A stretch of 64,000 bases of DNA from NCBI GenBank assembly GCA_033807695.1, contig CM066304.1:2542001-2606000 (forward strand). The letters are read 5' to 3'. Of this stretch, positions 34,181-45,714 are shown piece after piece. A program made the position numbers and the translations under genes. This DNA comes from Daedaleopsis sinensis. Taxonomy: Eukaryota > Basidiomycota > Agaricomycetes > Polyporales > Polyporaceae. Under the pieces are notes generated by a model. That model had not been told where the DNA came from. It saw only the letters and a list, made by a program, of their open reading frames with translations, and did not search any database. The first letter of the stretch is position 1. The number at the start of each line of letters is the position of its first letter.

Positions 34181-35924
34181 ATGCACTCGGTCATAAAGTC
34201 GGGGCCGCCTATCCTCCAACTGCCAGTCGAAACGCTGGATAGGATACTGGACTACGTTCCAGATGCGACCAGCATCACTACTGTGAAGGGGAAGGATCCC
34301 AGACGTTCTTTGTCTTCATGGAGGACATCAACAACCGACTTGAACATGCTGACACCCTTCGCTCTCGTATGCCGCCGGTTTCGTGACGTGGTCTATTCTC
34401 ATTCTGGTGTTTGGACAACGCTCATACTCGGCAGAGAGGGATCCTCTCCCGAACAGGCGGAAAGTATCGCTGCACGTAGCCGGAGCCAGCTTCTGAGCGT
34501 CGTTCTCTACCTCGATACTACCGCATCAGACGGAGCATAGGTTCACGGTGTGGACATGGCTACGTTCTGGCCACAGGTGGCAAACCGGGTGCGCGAGATT
34601 CAGATCATCTTCGAGCACCCTCTTAGTCCGGGACCCCAAGCCAACTGGCCCACCATCTTCGAGACGCCCTGTCCACGTTTGGAATCGTTTGCTATCAATA
34701 GCAAGAGATGGCGTATAGCGTTCGACCGACCGTTTCCTCTCCTCCATCTCTCGCAGACCTCAGCTCTCGTGCGCTTCAGCCTCACGGATGCGAAGAATCT
34801 TCCAAGGCCAGTTCTCCCATCTCACTCACCTCGCGATCTGCGGGTTTGGCTTGCGGGAGGTCTACTCCGGCATCATCCAGGTCCTCGCACGCACTCCCAA
34901 GCTGCAAAGTCTAGTGCTGGGTCGCCTTGATCCACTCATAGGCGACTTGCATCATAACGCTCCACTGTCTCTTCCATATCTCAGGCGCGTGGTCCTCGAC
35001 TCCTTCCACCCACCCGCGATGCTCAGCAACCTGCTCGCCATCCTCCCGAGACACCCACAAGGTTATTCCCTGCAAGTACTTGGTATCGCTCCCCTCGCAC
35101 ATAAGAACGACATCCACCAGCACCTCGGGCCCCAGCTATCACAATTCACTCAACAGATTGAAACGCTGTACCTGGGCACCAGTACCAGGAAGGAAGGCTG
35201 GGGCGGGACCATGGTCGACATGTTCAGTGTCGCAGGGACTACCGCAAACAGCCTCGTCCATTTCGGGACATATCTCCTACGCACTGACAACCGCCACTCC
35301 ATGGACGAGGCTCAGGAGTGGCTGTCAGGGATCCTTTCAGACCACGCCCTCCGACTATCCGTCCGCACCGTATGGCTCGCCAACCTCCCGGCAACGGAAG
35401 AACTCCGCGCATTCGACGCACCCCTGCACCGCGTCCTCCGAGTCGGCCTCTCCGCGCTGGAGACGGTGACGATCTCCATCGACCCGCTCAAGTGGCCCAC
35501 GGAGGGGCCTAGCGTCAGACTCCTTGCGGACGGCCGCGGCGTCGCCTGGAAGTACGCATCGAAACTTAAGACTCTCCGCATCGTCCACGGATACAGCTCC
35601 CGCGCTGCGCGCGAGCGGTGGGTGCGCGACAAGGCGTACGAGCGGCTGCTCGTGCCGCACGCGTCCGCGCCCCTGCGCCTGTCTAGACTCATCGCCGAGA
35701 TGGAGACGGGGGCCTACTCCTACCTCGAGCATCTCGTGCTCCAGGTCGCGTCGTGCTCCGAGGTGGATTCAGAGGAGTTGGGCCGGCTCCGGACACATTT
35801 CTCCACCGTGCGGGTCGAGTACGTCGATGCGCCTCAACTTGAAGGGGTGGGGTTCCCCCTCCCGGACTGTGCCGTAGAGCCGGAGTCGTTCAATGGTTTG
35901 TCTTGGGACGGTCTGTTCCATTGA
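34181..35924 (+). pseudogene. F-box/LRR-type protein with nonsense codon and frameshift
   Basis: Residues 1-119 carry an F-box (PVETLDRILDYV, then FALVCRRFRDVVYSH and VWTTLIL). An in-frame TAG at 34538-34540 follows; the same frame continues beyond it with VHGVDMATFWPQVANRVREI, as expected of one continuous protein. Near 34785-34795 the coding frame moves by one base: FSLTD is in the first frame and RRIFQGQFSHLTHL in the next, which then stays open to 35924 with leucine-rich structure (LSLPYLRRVVLDSF, LETVTISIDPL). No plausible intron removes either lesion. About 575 codons would have been intact. The gene is either recently inactivated or carries two sequencing errors. Confidence 0.75.
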
Positions 35925-36404
35925 GTGTGTCGCAAAATGCGAAGTGAGCCAAAGACAAGGACTTATGATGTTTGCAGTCCGAGGGCGTGGGTGCTTGGAA
36001 TGTGGGCGGGAAACACTTGTGCTGATGATATTGTTACACATCAAGGCTGCTGCTCTCGGGATACCGTAGGCCTTTCACCATCGTGATACGTAAGGAGGGA
36101 CATGCAGATGCATGAAATCATGTAAACGGATTGATATCGATCTTCCGTCTGGAGGAGGCATGTGCGAGTTTGCGCTCACCGATCAGGTCAGACCACCCTG
36201 TACGTAGTGCATACAGCGTGTACGTACACTCAGCTGACCATGATATTACGACGGAGTTCTACGTGTTACATCTTTAGCCGTACAGTATTTGTGTAAATCT
36301 AGGCCGTATGAAAACAACACCGACACCAGCAGCCCGAGACTCTATGAATGTCGTAACCTAAGACCCAAAGAGAGAGAATTTTGGTACCCAAATGACCCAC
36401 CCAC
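35925..36404. other. Intergenic between the convergent F-box pseudogene and the transporter gene
   Basis: 3' flanks only; nothing else is seen. Confidence 0.5.
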
Positions 36405-38204
36405 TTACGACACGACCCTGTTCCTTATGACCGTGACTATGAGACTGCCCAAGCCCGACGCCAACGCGCACGAACCAACGAATAGTTCTACCGCGCCGAA
36501 GCCGAAACGACCAAACCCGTGGCCCATCGAGGCGCCCTGGCCCGCCTCGAGGAGCAGCCCGGAGATGGCTGGTCCGACGATGGCGGAGATGCCCTTGACG
36601 AAGGACGTCGCAGAGAACGCGATCCCGACATATTCGCGACGGCCCCCGGTGCAGTCGACCGCCGCGTTCATCCATGTTGCGGCGTAGCCGCCGCTCTGAG
36701 AAGTAGAGAAGAACTTTGTCAGTCCGATAGACCAGCGGCGAGTATCGGGCAAAGGGGGAGAGGGCGGGCACACGTACCAGAGTCCCAAATACAATCACGA
36801 AGAAGTAGAGGTAGAGCGCACCGTCCGCGAAACCCCAGAGCAGGAAGGCGGCCAGTGAGCTTACGACGGCGCTGACGAACATGACGGAGGGGTACGGGAA
36901 CCGGTCGCTCATGTGGCCGAGGAGGATGAAGCCCATGGTGGCGGACGCGTTGTACAGGGAGAGGATGACGGTCGCAGTGAACTGGTCTGAGATGTTCTTA
37001 GTGTAAACCGCGATGTAGAGCTGAACTGGAAACTGCGCCGTCCCCTGTACGAAGTTCGTAGCGATCTGGCATCAACGGGTGAGCACGACCGCGCCAGCTG
37101 AGCAGGAGATTGAGAGACAGCGTACCACACTCCAGAAGAGAGGAGCCTTGATCCAGTCAAGATGCGGCGGGAAGAGCTTCGGACGCGGCTGTCCAGCGCT
37201 GAACTTCGGCGTCGGGTACCGACTGCGCATCCCGAGCATAGCGATCCCTGCACATAGTGACGTGCCGATGGCGCAGATGCGCAACGTCCAAGCGAGGCCG
37301 ACCTTCTCGAGGAGCGTGGTGAGCAAGAATGGGAACACGAACCCTCCGATGCCGGTGCCAGCGAATATGATGCCTCCGGCAAGACCTCGTCGTTCGGAGA
37401 ACCATTCTGGTAGGTACCTGATGACGGGCATATATGCTACTCCAGCGCCGACGCCGACGCCGAAACCCTGCAGTAGGATCAGCTGCCATACCTGAGGAAC
37501 AGCTATGAGTGACATGGCGGACATGAGAAGTACAGAACGCACTTGAGTCGCAAAGCTCGAGGCGAATAGGGAGACGAAGTAGACAGCTAGTCCGAGCCAC
37601 ATACTCAACCTCAAGAAGTCTGGATACCGTCCAAGAAAGATTGACATAAGGAGCGGCTGCTTGTGCGTTAGCTGGATCTCAAGAGATACGGCACAACATT
37701 CTGACCTCGCCGAACTGAAGTGCAAGTGCGACAGTACCAACTGCAGCGATGGAGACACTCGAAGAGTTGTTGAAAGGCGGATGCGAACTGTAATATTCTG
37801 GATGATTTAGGATTGAGTCCTGACGATATTTCCACAATCATGGGTGGACCAGATACCTTGGAAGATACCGAAGCTATGGTGTGCAGATTTATGAGCATCC
37901 TACTCGCAGATATACACGACCATTCGGAGACAAACCTGAAAGAGAAACCCCAGATCATCATCTCTAGTATGAACGCAGCAGCGCAGAAGGACCACGCGCG
38001 GAAGCCCCTGTCGACCGGTGGGAGCTCTTGCACGTTGGTACCTTCTTGTGGATCGACTGCACGCAGAGCGACCATCGATGACTGTGCAGATAGGGCGGTC
38101 GGAGTGTCCGGCATCTTGGGGCTGTCGGCGCCGCTCGGGCTTTCGACGGTGATCGTGGACATCGCGACTGACTCTTGCACATCGTACGTGCCACTTTCCA
38201 GCAT
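36405..38204 (-). CDS. MFS transporter, monocarboxylate-permease (MCT/SLC16-like) family
   Basis: Seven exons (37936-38204, 37857-37873, 37706-37797, 37543-37659, 37126-37491, 36778-37065, 36405-36695) give 479 aa. A disordered N-terminus precedes the family signature DRGFRAW at the first helix, then FGIFQEYY, LLQGFGVGVGAGVAYMP, the cytoplasmic-loop motif WFSERRGLAGGI, and LGHMSDR in the second half. About 12 membrane helices fit a plasma-membrane proton-linked carrier; the substrate cannot be told from sequence, and fungal relatives range from inactive paralogues to riboflavin or carboxylate carriers. Exon 2 is a 17-nt microexon coding FGIFQ. Intron 4 (51 nt) is in frame. An alternative start lies 15 codons downstream. 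Confidence 0.88.
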
Positions 38205-38850
38205 GGTCGTTTTTTGCGGGGTTGTACGATGTCCCCTCTGCAAGCTACTCGCGGTTTTATGGCAGCAGAGACGCAGACGGATCTTGGACCAGACTCCGAC
38301 TCCGAGACGCTGCGAAGGACTTTTTCAGTGCGGAGGTCGGAGCGGTCGTTCAGAAGCATCATAGACGTACATGTTACCCAAGGCCTATGTAGATCTGGAA
38401 CTACAAAGCGGATTAACATCCCACAGCACAATTCTTGATTGGTTATCGGATAGACCTGACAAATCGCAACGTAAGATACATCCACGGATCGAGAGCCAAC
38501 ACCGGCAGGCGCTCTCACCTACCGAGGTAAAAGGTTAAGTAAGTGGCAGGAGGCGTTTCGGTTGTTGAGACGAGATGATGTGCACAAGGTGTACGGTTGT
38601 GCGATGCAAAGCGACATGCTATGTACATGAGACCATCATCCAGAGTCCAGAGCGGAGTGGCGGTCACCTGTGACTGGCAAATTGTCGTCCCTGGTCTTCG
38701 ATGCTGCCTTCACCCTTGTCGCTAATATACGCGTCGTCCTCCTGATCGGCATCCAATGGGGTTGCGCTCCGCAAGGGTGACGCCAGTGCAGCGTATGAGA
38801 GAAAAACAACTGTCTTCCCTCCACGCTTACGCCTCGTTGCCCACGGCGTA
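38205..38850. other. Intergenic, no gene seen
   Basis: Promoter side of the transporter gene. Open frames here continue those of the weak hypothetical ORF on the right. Confidence 0.4.
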
Positions 38851-39219
38851 TTAGTTGCACGTCTCTTCATGCTCTTTGTACGTGACCACGGACCGGGAAA
38901 AGTTATACGCGAAGAAAGGGACGTCGGGCACCCCTTCAAGCCACGGGCAGCCGCAGGACGTATGATCCGCCCGATTGCGGTAGTTCCACATTGTCCGGTC
39001 CAATTTGGCTGTGATCTCCTTCCTAGCCCCGTTGTAGTACGTGTCCGTGTCCTTTGATGGGAGGATAGAGCTGTCAGATTCGCAACCCTTGCGGGAGATA
39101 CGTAGGGTGAAGGGTTCGTCGAGGTATCCCGAAGCCACCTCATTGACATGCCCATAATATAGCTCTGCAATCTTCGCTGTGAAACCGTACCAAGAACCGT
39201 TGAAAGGGAGCTCCACCAT
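38851..39219 (-). CDS. Hypothetical protein or gene fragment, 122 codons
   Basis: The frame looks protein-like: GSWYGFTAKIAELYYGHVNE, then FTLRISRKG, DTDTYYNGARKEI, TMWNYRNRA and PWLEGVPDVPFFAYNF. Aromatics are spaced as in a folded domain and there are few low-complexity runs. The true start is unclear. An upstream exon (ending KRYNATTLQR near 39246) could join through a GTGAGT...TTTCACAG intron that would replace the first residues. I do not recognise the family. It may be the C-terminal piece of a decayed gene. Confidence 0.35.
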   Translation of the reverse strand: MVELPFNGSWYGFTAKIAELYYGHVNEVASGYLDEPFTLRISRKGCESDSSILPSKDTDTYYNGARKEITAKLDRTMWNYRNRADHTSCGCPWLEGVPDVPFFAYNFSRSVVTYKEHEETCN

Positions 39220-39785
39220 CGTAGATAACGCTGACCACTCACCGCGTTGTAGCGTTGTAGCGTTGTACCGTTTGGGTACCGTTCCCTTTCCTTCACGTCT
39301 TCCACGAGCTCAGGCTCTTTTCTTCGGCGAAACGTCCTCCAAAGTCACAGATCATGGTATGACCATGCTTCGGAGCAATGGAGGGCTATACCCAAACCGC
39401 TGGAGTTGATGAAGTTTATCCATGGTTTCGACTACCCTGAGCGCTGACGGGAGTGAATCGCTGGTCGCAGTGGATGATGCACTGTATGCGCAAATGAGCT
39501 TCTGTACACAAGCAACAGGACGTTCGAAACCATAAGCAGCTGGCATAACAATGGGACAGACGTTGGTCTAGTAGTTTGGCGCCAATTTATGTCACTGTGG
39601 CGGTCGCGGAACCCGGGCCGTCTACAGACGCCCATGCTAAACGTGCATGGGCGTTTACGTGGTGGAGGGGTAGCAAACTTTCAGTCAGGCAGCTGAGTAT
39701 CGCATTTCCACTTATATCTCACTGGTCCTCATCCACGAACACATCTTGAGGCCATCATTCGCACTCGTTTATTCAAAACATTGTC
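39220..39785. other. Intergenic upstream of TMA16
   Basis: Apart from a possible upstream exon of the hypothetical ORF near 39246-39300, nothing is seen. A TTTACGTGG-type tract near 39653 may belong to the TMA16 promoter. Confidence 0.4.
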
Positions 39786-40591
39786 ATGGCACCATCGAGC
39801 AAGACCGGGAAAAAGGCCACGGGCATGAAGAAGGAAAAGCTCTTCCACCCCCAGTCTCGCAAAGCTGGGCAGCTCGTGCGCACACAGATCCGCAAGAGCA
39901 AACTCGTAGAGCAGTCCAAGGATCGATTCAAGAAGCAGGGATCGCAAGGTGGGAGCTGTGTACCCGACCGACCCGAGACCACTGCTCTGACTATCGATTC
40001 TGCGGGCGCACAGTCAGTATATACAGCTTCTTCTACCACGCCCTTCCCCCCGAAGGAGAGCTCACGCTCGAAGAGCTGCACTACATCGTGCGAGAGGTCT
40101 GGCTGTCGCGGTTCGACCACGAGCTCGAGGCGGAGAAGGCCGCACGGCGCAAAGGGCGGCCAAAGTCGGCGAAGGAGCAGAAGCTCGAGGAGCAGAAGCT
40201 GCGAGAAAGCGAGCTGTACCGCACGGGCATGGGTCTGTCTCCCTCTTTCCCACCCCATCGCGTCCTCCCCTGACACCCGCGCGCACCCGCAGAGGTCATC
40301 GATCTCACCCATCCCACGAATGTCGAGCTGTTCCGCAAATGGGACCAGACCGAGGCGGCATACGTCCAGCAGCTGCGCTTCATCCGGATATCGAGCGCAT
40401 CTCCCGAGACTGTCGTGCTTTCGCGCGCAGGCTATCATGCACTGTTGAAGCGGGAAGAGTCGCGAAAGGCTGCATCAGACCTCCAGTCTGAAGCACAAGA
40501 AGAAGAGAGCATGGACACCGATGACGCGCCGCTACTACTCGAGCCAACATCAAGATTCGCATCCACTATACAGACGATGGACGGAATGTAA
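39786..40591 (+). CDS. TMA16: Translation machinery-associated protein 16 (60S biogenesis factor)
   Basis: Three exons (39786-39948, 40014-40232, 40293-40591) give 226 aa. The N-terminus is strongly basic (KKEKLFHPQSRKAGQLVRTQ, RKSKLVEQSKDR). Family blocks follow: YSFFYHALPPEGELTLEELH, then VWLSRFDHELEAEKAARRKG and RPKSAKEQKLEEQK. After intron 2 comes VIDLTHPTNVELFRKWDQTE. Tma16 binds nuclear pre-60S particles and contacts 25S rRNA late in assembly. The acidic C-terminal tail (EAQEEESMDTDDA) is common in the family. Introns are 65 and 60 nt. Confidence 0.92.
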
Positions 40592-41203
40592 TTCGTCCGT
40601 GCTCAGCTGCGGACTTGTTTTGTATATGGTCATGTATCACGGTTAGTGAATGAGCGGTGGCATCTTCCGAGATCGTCAGTCGTAGAGCTAACGTGCGCAC
40701 ATTCCAGTAATTGTTGTATCGATATAATCAATGGTGCTAGAGCATACGAGGGTCAGCGTGGGTGATTCTCAAACTCTCGCAATCGGTCGGTGACAAGAAC
40801 CAAATTTGTAAGTCGAAGATTGGTTATCGACACGCTGTCTCACCAACATTTAACGACCTTCTCGACGTTGCAGAAGTCAGAGTTTGTTTTAGGCCGCAAG
40901 AGCTCATCCTCAGAAGCCTCTCCTGCAATGTTGAGGTCTACCTAAGCGATGCTCGAAAACGTCCGTTTGGAAGCTTGGCAATTTTTGATCCAGACTCCTC
41001 GTCTCTCGTTCGAGTCGGTAACGCAAAGACTCTTATGTGCCACACTGTCACCTATCAACGACACTAAACGACAGTAATCAATCGTTTGAATCAATGAAGC
41101 CGTAAGACAAAAGTGCCGGGACGATGTACATGCTCAATAGGTAAAGTGGAAACCAAACCATAGTAGCACTGTTCGACGCTGAGCAGTCCCTCCAATGGCC
41201 ACA
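40592..41203. other. Intergenic between convergent TMA16 and the kinase gene
   Basis: A 101-codon plus-strand frame (40762-41067) is open but has no recognisable features. No other signals are seen. Confidence 0.45.
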
Positions 41204-43786
41204 TCAGTCTCCACGCACACGCACTGCACCCTCCACGAACCGCTCTTCCTCCACCTCCCGCGTCGACACCGCGTCATACGGCACCGGCGGGCTCTCCGCG
41301 TCCCAGTCGCGCCGCAGGCGGTCGTAGACGAGCCGCAGCGTGCTCGTCGCGCCCTTCTCGAGCACGAGCCGCATGAGCACCGCGTACCCCGCCGCCGCGT
41401 GCGCCGCGCCCGGGCGCCCGATCTCGACGCGGAAGCGCACCCCGCGCACGGGCGCGAGCACGCGCTCCGCGTCGCGCTCGCGCGAGTCCGCGAGCGTGCA
41501 CACGAGCACGAGCGCATCCGAGCCCGCGCGGTACTGCTCCGTGGCGAGCGCGACGCCCATCTGCTCGAGCACGCGCTTGCACGTCGCGTGCGTGTGCCCC
41601 GCGTCCTGCGTCGAGAGCAGGCGGTAGCTCGCGGGCTTGACGCGGAAGAGCGCGCCGAACCACCGCCGCTTCGGCGGCGACGAGCTCGGGGGCAGCATGA
41701 ACGAGCCCTCGGAGAACGCGGACGTCGCGGGCGACGCTGGGGACTGCACGCGGGGCTTCCTGAGCCGGCCTCGCGGGCTTGGGGGCTCGAGCAGCTGGAC
41801 ACGCTTGGACGTGGATGCGGTGCTGGACGTGCAGGCGGTGGTGTTGCTCCTCGTCGAGGGCTTGCGGTCCGGCCCGAGGTCGGTCTGCACCGTGAGGTAC
41901 GGCGCCGCCCCCGCGTTCTCTTTGTCTCCCTCTCGTTCCGTGCGCCTGCGGATAATGAGTGGCTTCGTCGACTCGCGAGGGACGTCGACGATGCAGAACG
42001 ATTCCTCCGCGTTATCCTCGAGTTGCTCCTGGATTTGTATCGAGTCGCCGAACCTGCGAAGCGGTGCGGGAAGGGCGACGTCCATTAGTGGAGACATGAG
42101 CTCCTCGTAATCGGCCGTGTTGGCTGGCAGCCCTCCACCTTGCAGCGCCGAAAGATGCTCAGCGATTTGGTGGAGAAACTGCTGCACGCGCTCGTCTTCG
42201 ACCTGTGGAACTTGGATCGGTGGGAGGGGTTCCTGGGGACGGGGCGAGCGTAGGGACGGCGGGGTCGGGGAAGCCGCTATCGACGGGACGTTCGGCGGTT
42301 GCGGCCGTGGTGCTAGCGCTGCTGGCTCTCGGAGTCGACTCGGGCCCGGCGTAGGCGATGTCGACCGCGACCTCTGAGGAGCTCCCCTGCGGCCTCTTGC
42401 GCGCGATGGAGTGGGCGGACCTGTGCGCGGAGGAAGATCTGCCAAAGCCTGATCTCTCTCCGCCGCCTCCGCCGCCCGCTTCACCTTGCGTTTCTGCTCG
42501 CGCTTCTCCGCCACCTGCCTCTCCTCGCTCTCGTCGTAGTCCTCCAGATTTTTCTCGCGGTAACGCACGAGAAGGTTGTAGACTCCTTTCTCCCACGACG
42601 GCTTGTCGTCCAACAGGTGCGCTTTGATCTCGTCGTCCTCGGCCCCGGGCCACAACGTTCGTAGGTTCGCAAAGATGTCGGGATCGATATCGTTCGGACC
42701 CGTGAGGGGCCGTGCGATCTCGTCGAGCTTCGGTACGTCGCATTTCATCGGCTTGGGCTTCTGGCTCGTGTAGAACGGGTGGCGGAGGATCTCCGGGATC
42801 GTGATGCGCTTCTTCACGTCCTTCTCGAGCATGCGGCGGATGAGGTTCTGCGCACGGGAGTCCATGTTCGGCGGCATTGTGAACTTGCCGATCTTGACCT
42901 TGTCGAGCAGCGTCGGGAGATCCTCGTCGTCGAACGGGAGACGGCCGGCGAGGAGCGCGTAGAGGACGACGCCGCACGACCAGATGTCCGACGCGGTGCC
43001 GTCGTAGGCCTTGCCCATGATCACCTCCGGCGCGGCGTAGTGCGGGCTGCCGCACGCCGTGTTGAGCATGTTGCCCGCCCCCTGCCAGACCGCCATGCCG
43101 AAATCCGCAACCTTGATGTTCTTGTCGCGGTCGAGGAGGAGGTTCTCGGGCTTGAGGTCGCGATGGGCAATGTTGAAGCGGTGGCAGTAGTCGATCGCGG
43201 TGATGATCTGCTGGAAGTAGCCCAAGGCCTCGGCGGCGGAGAGCCGGCCCTTGCTGCAGAGATAGTCGAAGAGCTCGCCGCCTTCGACGTACTCGAGGAT
43301 GAGGTAGAGCTCGGTGGAGGTCTCCCAGACGTCGTAGAGGCGCATGATGTTGGGGTGCTCGATGAGCTTCATGATCACGATCTCGCGCTCGATGCTGTGG
43401 AGGATGCGATCGGCCTCGTCGCCGAGGTTGCTGAGGGACATGCGCGAGTTGAGGAGCGCGTTTTTGGACACGATTTTGACGGCCGCATACTGCCCAGTCT
43501 TGGAATGGCGCGCAAGCCGCACGCGGCCTGTGGCGGGCCTCAGGATGGCGTTTGACGAGGGTGCGGACTACGGGGACGCACCTGAGCTACCCTTGCCTAT
43601 TGTTCTACCGATCTTCCAGAGTCCGATCATCTTGGGGTCGCCGCCACGCCTCTTGAGGCAGAGGAGGTCTTGTTGTGGGTTAGTATCAGTCATAGCTAGG
43701 ATAGAGATGTGGGTGATGGTGCAGAGGTTCGAGTTGGGTGCTGTATCTTCGCTTGCGTCCGATGCGGCTGACCGGCGTTGGGTCAT
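41204..43786 (-). CDS. Ser/Thr protein kinase, CAMK group, Gin4/Hsl1/Cdr2 (Nim1-related) family
   Basis: Two exons (43582-43786, 41204-43527) give 842 aa. The kinase domain spans about 55-325. The Gly loop IGKGSSGRVRLA is split by the intron; next come AAVKIV, the catalytic HRDLKPENLLL (Asp near 192), the DFGMAVW magnesium loop, the activation segment CGSPHYAAPEV and SDIWSCGVVLYALLAGRLPF. The wording of the activation segment and LPTLLDKVKIGKF place it with the bud-neck septin kinases that restrain Wee1 and organise septins. A long disordered linker follows. The last ~130 residues form a KA1-like domain (FRVKPASYRLLSTQDAGHTH, FRVEIGRPGA), which in relatives binds acidic lipids. Codon GC content rises sharply in the last exon third. 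Confidence 0.9.
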
Positions 43787-44625
43787 GACAGTCTCTCTTC
43801 ACCCCGACCGAATAGTGAAGTGGTACTTATATACGGCGGCTAGTTCAACGTTACCTTGTCGCTCTGTTCAAAGGATCTTCATCCTCTGAAGTTCTATCTC
43901 TTCATCGGAGGCAGATTTTCGTAATGCTTGCGGAACGTGCCACTGGTACTTTCGTCCCAAGGCGCGCTGAGTGGATGTCTGCAAGCTGAGAGATCTCCCT
44001 CGCACTCACATTGTCCTGTTTGTCGTTCACTAAAACATGTGTTACGCCGAAGTGCGCGTAGGAGAGTGCTTGCGCGATGAACGACTTACCGCGTCGTCGT
44101 GCGGCGGTTCTCGTGCTTTGCGGACCTTCAAGTGGTTAAACTCTGTACCGTCGACGAGATCTGCGCTAGCGTCCGAGTCCCGTAGGACCACCATATGTAT
44201 CCCATCTTTCTGGCATAGGGCGAGAAGTAACCGATAGCTTCCTGCTGATTGACGAGTTTGGTGGCTTGGAGCACCTTGAACGCGAAGGGCAAACCGTTTC
44301 AAATAGTCGGCGCTCTCCGAAAGTCAGAAAGTTTCTGGGTTGGACAAATCAAACAATGTGCATGCAAAGTGGAACAGCAGGACGTAGGTTGCTAGTATGT
44401 ACCTCGACAACCTCTGTTCAGGATTGATTGTCCTTCAGACACTTCGCATTGCCCGAGCTGGCGTTGACAACGCTTTCCTACACTTCGTGTGGCCTGAGTG
44501 TGCCGTGTGACACATATAGTACCATCATTATTAAAAGGCATAACCATACTGGATTGTTTTTGAATACTCACTCGAATAACGTAGAGCGTCGAAACGGAAG
44601 AGACAGAAACATGCAGCCGAACGGA
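43787..44625. other. Intergenic, no gene seen
   Basis: Promoter region of the kinase gene and 3' flank of the BTB gene. Small frames (for example 44042-44302 minus) are unsupported. Confidence 0.45.
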
Positions 44626-45714
44626 CTACACCAGGTTAAAGACGCGAATATATCCAAGCTCGCTACAACCTATAGCCACGGTAACTTGAAGCAGCTTGAT
44701 TACGAGTGTCACAGAAGTGGATCGGCATATTGTCTTGCCAGCTTTGAGCTCAGCCTCGAGGCACCGATGCGCCCGTCCGAGCGTTTCAGAGGTTAACGAA
44801 GTATGCAACATGTCACGGGATATGCTAGATGGTCCTCTGGGGCGGGGGGCGTGTCGGCGAACTTGGGAGTCGGATATGTAGCCGATGAGCATATGCCCCG
44901 CAGATCGCGCATACATGCATCCACTTATCGACTCACCAGGCACCGAGTCCCACCCAAGCTCCGCGGCCGCGAACGCCCACGCCTTCTGCAACGCGCGTTG
45001 CTGCTCGTCCCCGCACGTCCGCGTCGGCGCATGCATCCACGGGGGGCGCAGCACGATCGCCTTGAGCGCGGCGCGGCGCATGTCGCCGCGCGCGAGCAGG
45101 CGCTGGAAGTACCCCGCGCCCATCCGGCCGACGAGTACGTCCGCGAGCGTCGCAGTGTCGCACGCGCACAGGTACGCGGACGCGGCGACCGCGACGGCCT
45201 CGAGGTGGTACTGGCCCGCGAGCGCGTACGTCTCGAGCGGGTGCGCGGGCGCGTGCGCGAGTACGAGCTGGTAGAGCGGCATGCGCGGCTCCGCGAGCCG
45301 GTAGGCGGCGACGCCGTACTTGACAAGCGCAGCCAAGGCGAGGGCGACGACCTCGAGCGAAGGGGCGAGGTGGACGCAGGGGAGGCCGTACACGGCGTGG
45401 AGGAGGATGCGGAGGGTGCATGTGTCTTCGGGGACGGAGATGATGACCGGGGGCGGGTCGCGGACGAGCGTCCCGCCCCAGGCGTTTTTGGAGGCGTGGT
45501 GGAGCCGGCGGGAGTGCGCGTAGAAGCGGGTGAAATTGCTGGTGACGAGGACGACGTCCGGGGACTCGTGCGGGACTTGGTAGGTGTGCGAGTTGAAGAG
45601 TGCCGGAGAGGTGGATCCCGAGTATGGGCGGTATGGATGGATGGAGACTGACTGCGATGACGGAAGCGGTTAGTTCGAGGCAGCTGCTGGCATCGACGAC
45701 GGGGAGCGCACCAT
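44626..45714 (-). CDS. BTB/POZ-domain protein (basidiomycete-expanded family)
   Basis: Three exons (45712-45714, 44937-45651, 44626-44861) give 317 aa. The first coding exon is only the ATG, in the context CCCACCATG, followed by a 60-nt intron with a CTAAC branch site; without splicing the frame stops after 14 codons. The protein shows the family pattern: PDVVLVTSNFTRFYAHSRRL, then VPEDTCTLRILLHAVY, a KYG helix (LAALVKYGVAAYRL) and ALAGQYHLEAVA, with ARGDMRRAALKAIVL later. BTB proteins often act as Cul3 adaptors, but this fungal expansion is functionally uncharacterised. The Cys-x2-Cys/Trp exon seen in the 1-kb relic is absent here; exon 3 begins directly with VRRH. Very high GC at third positions gives long antisense frames. 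Confidence 0.82.

Noticed and set aside
38851..39305. Reading the 38.7-39.3 kb region as a second, 213-codon protein in another frame
   Set aside because: That frame is rich in Arg/Thr/Ser and looks like the shadow of the better 122-codon frame.
42779..43555. Plus-strand 258-codon frame opposite the kinase domain
   Set aside because: It is the antisense shadow of the GC-rich kinase gene; composition is that of reversed codons and no start context exists.
44803..45651. Plus-strand 282-codon frame opposite the BTB gene
   Set aside because: Arg/Asp/Val-rich antisense shadow of the BTB coding exon.
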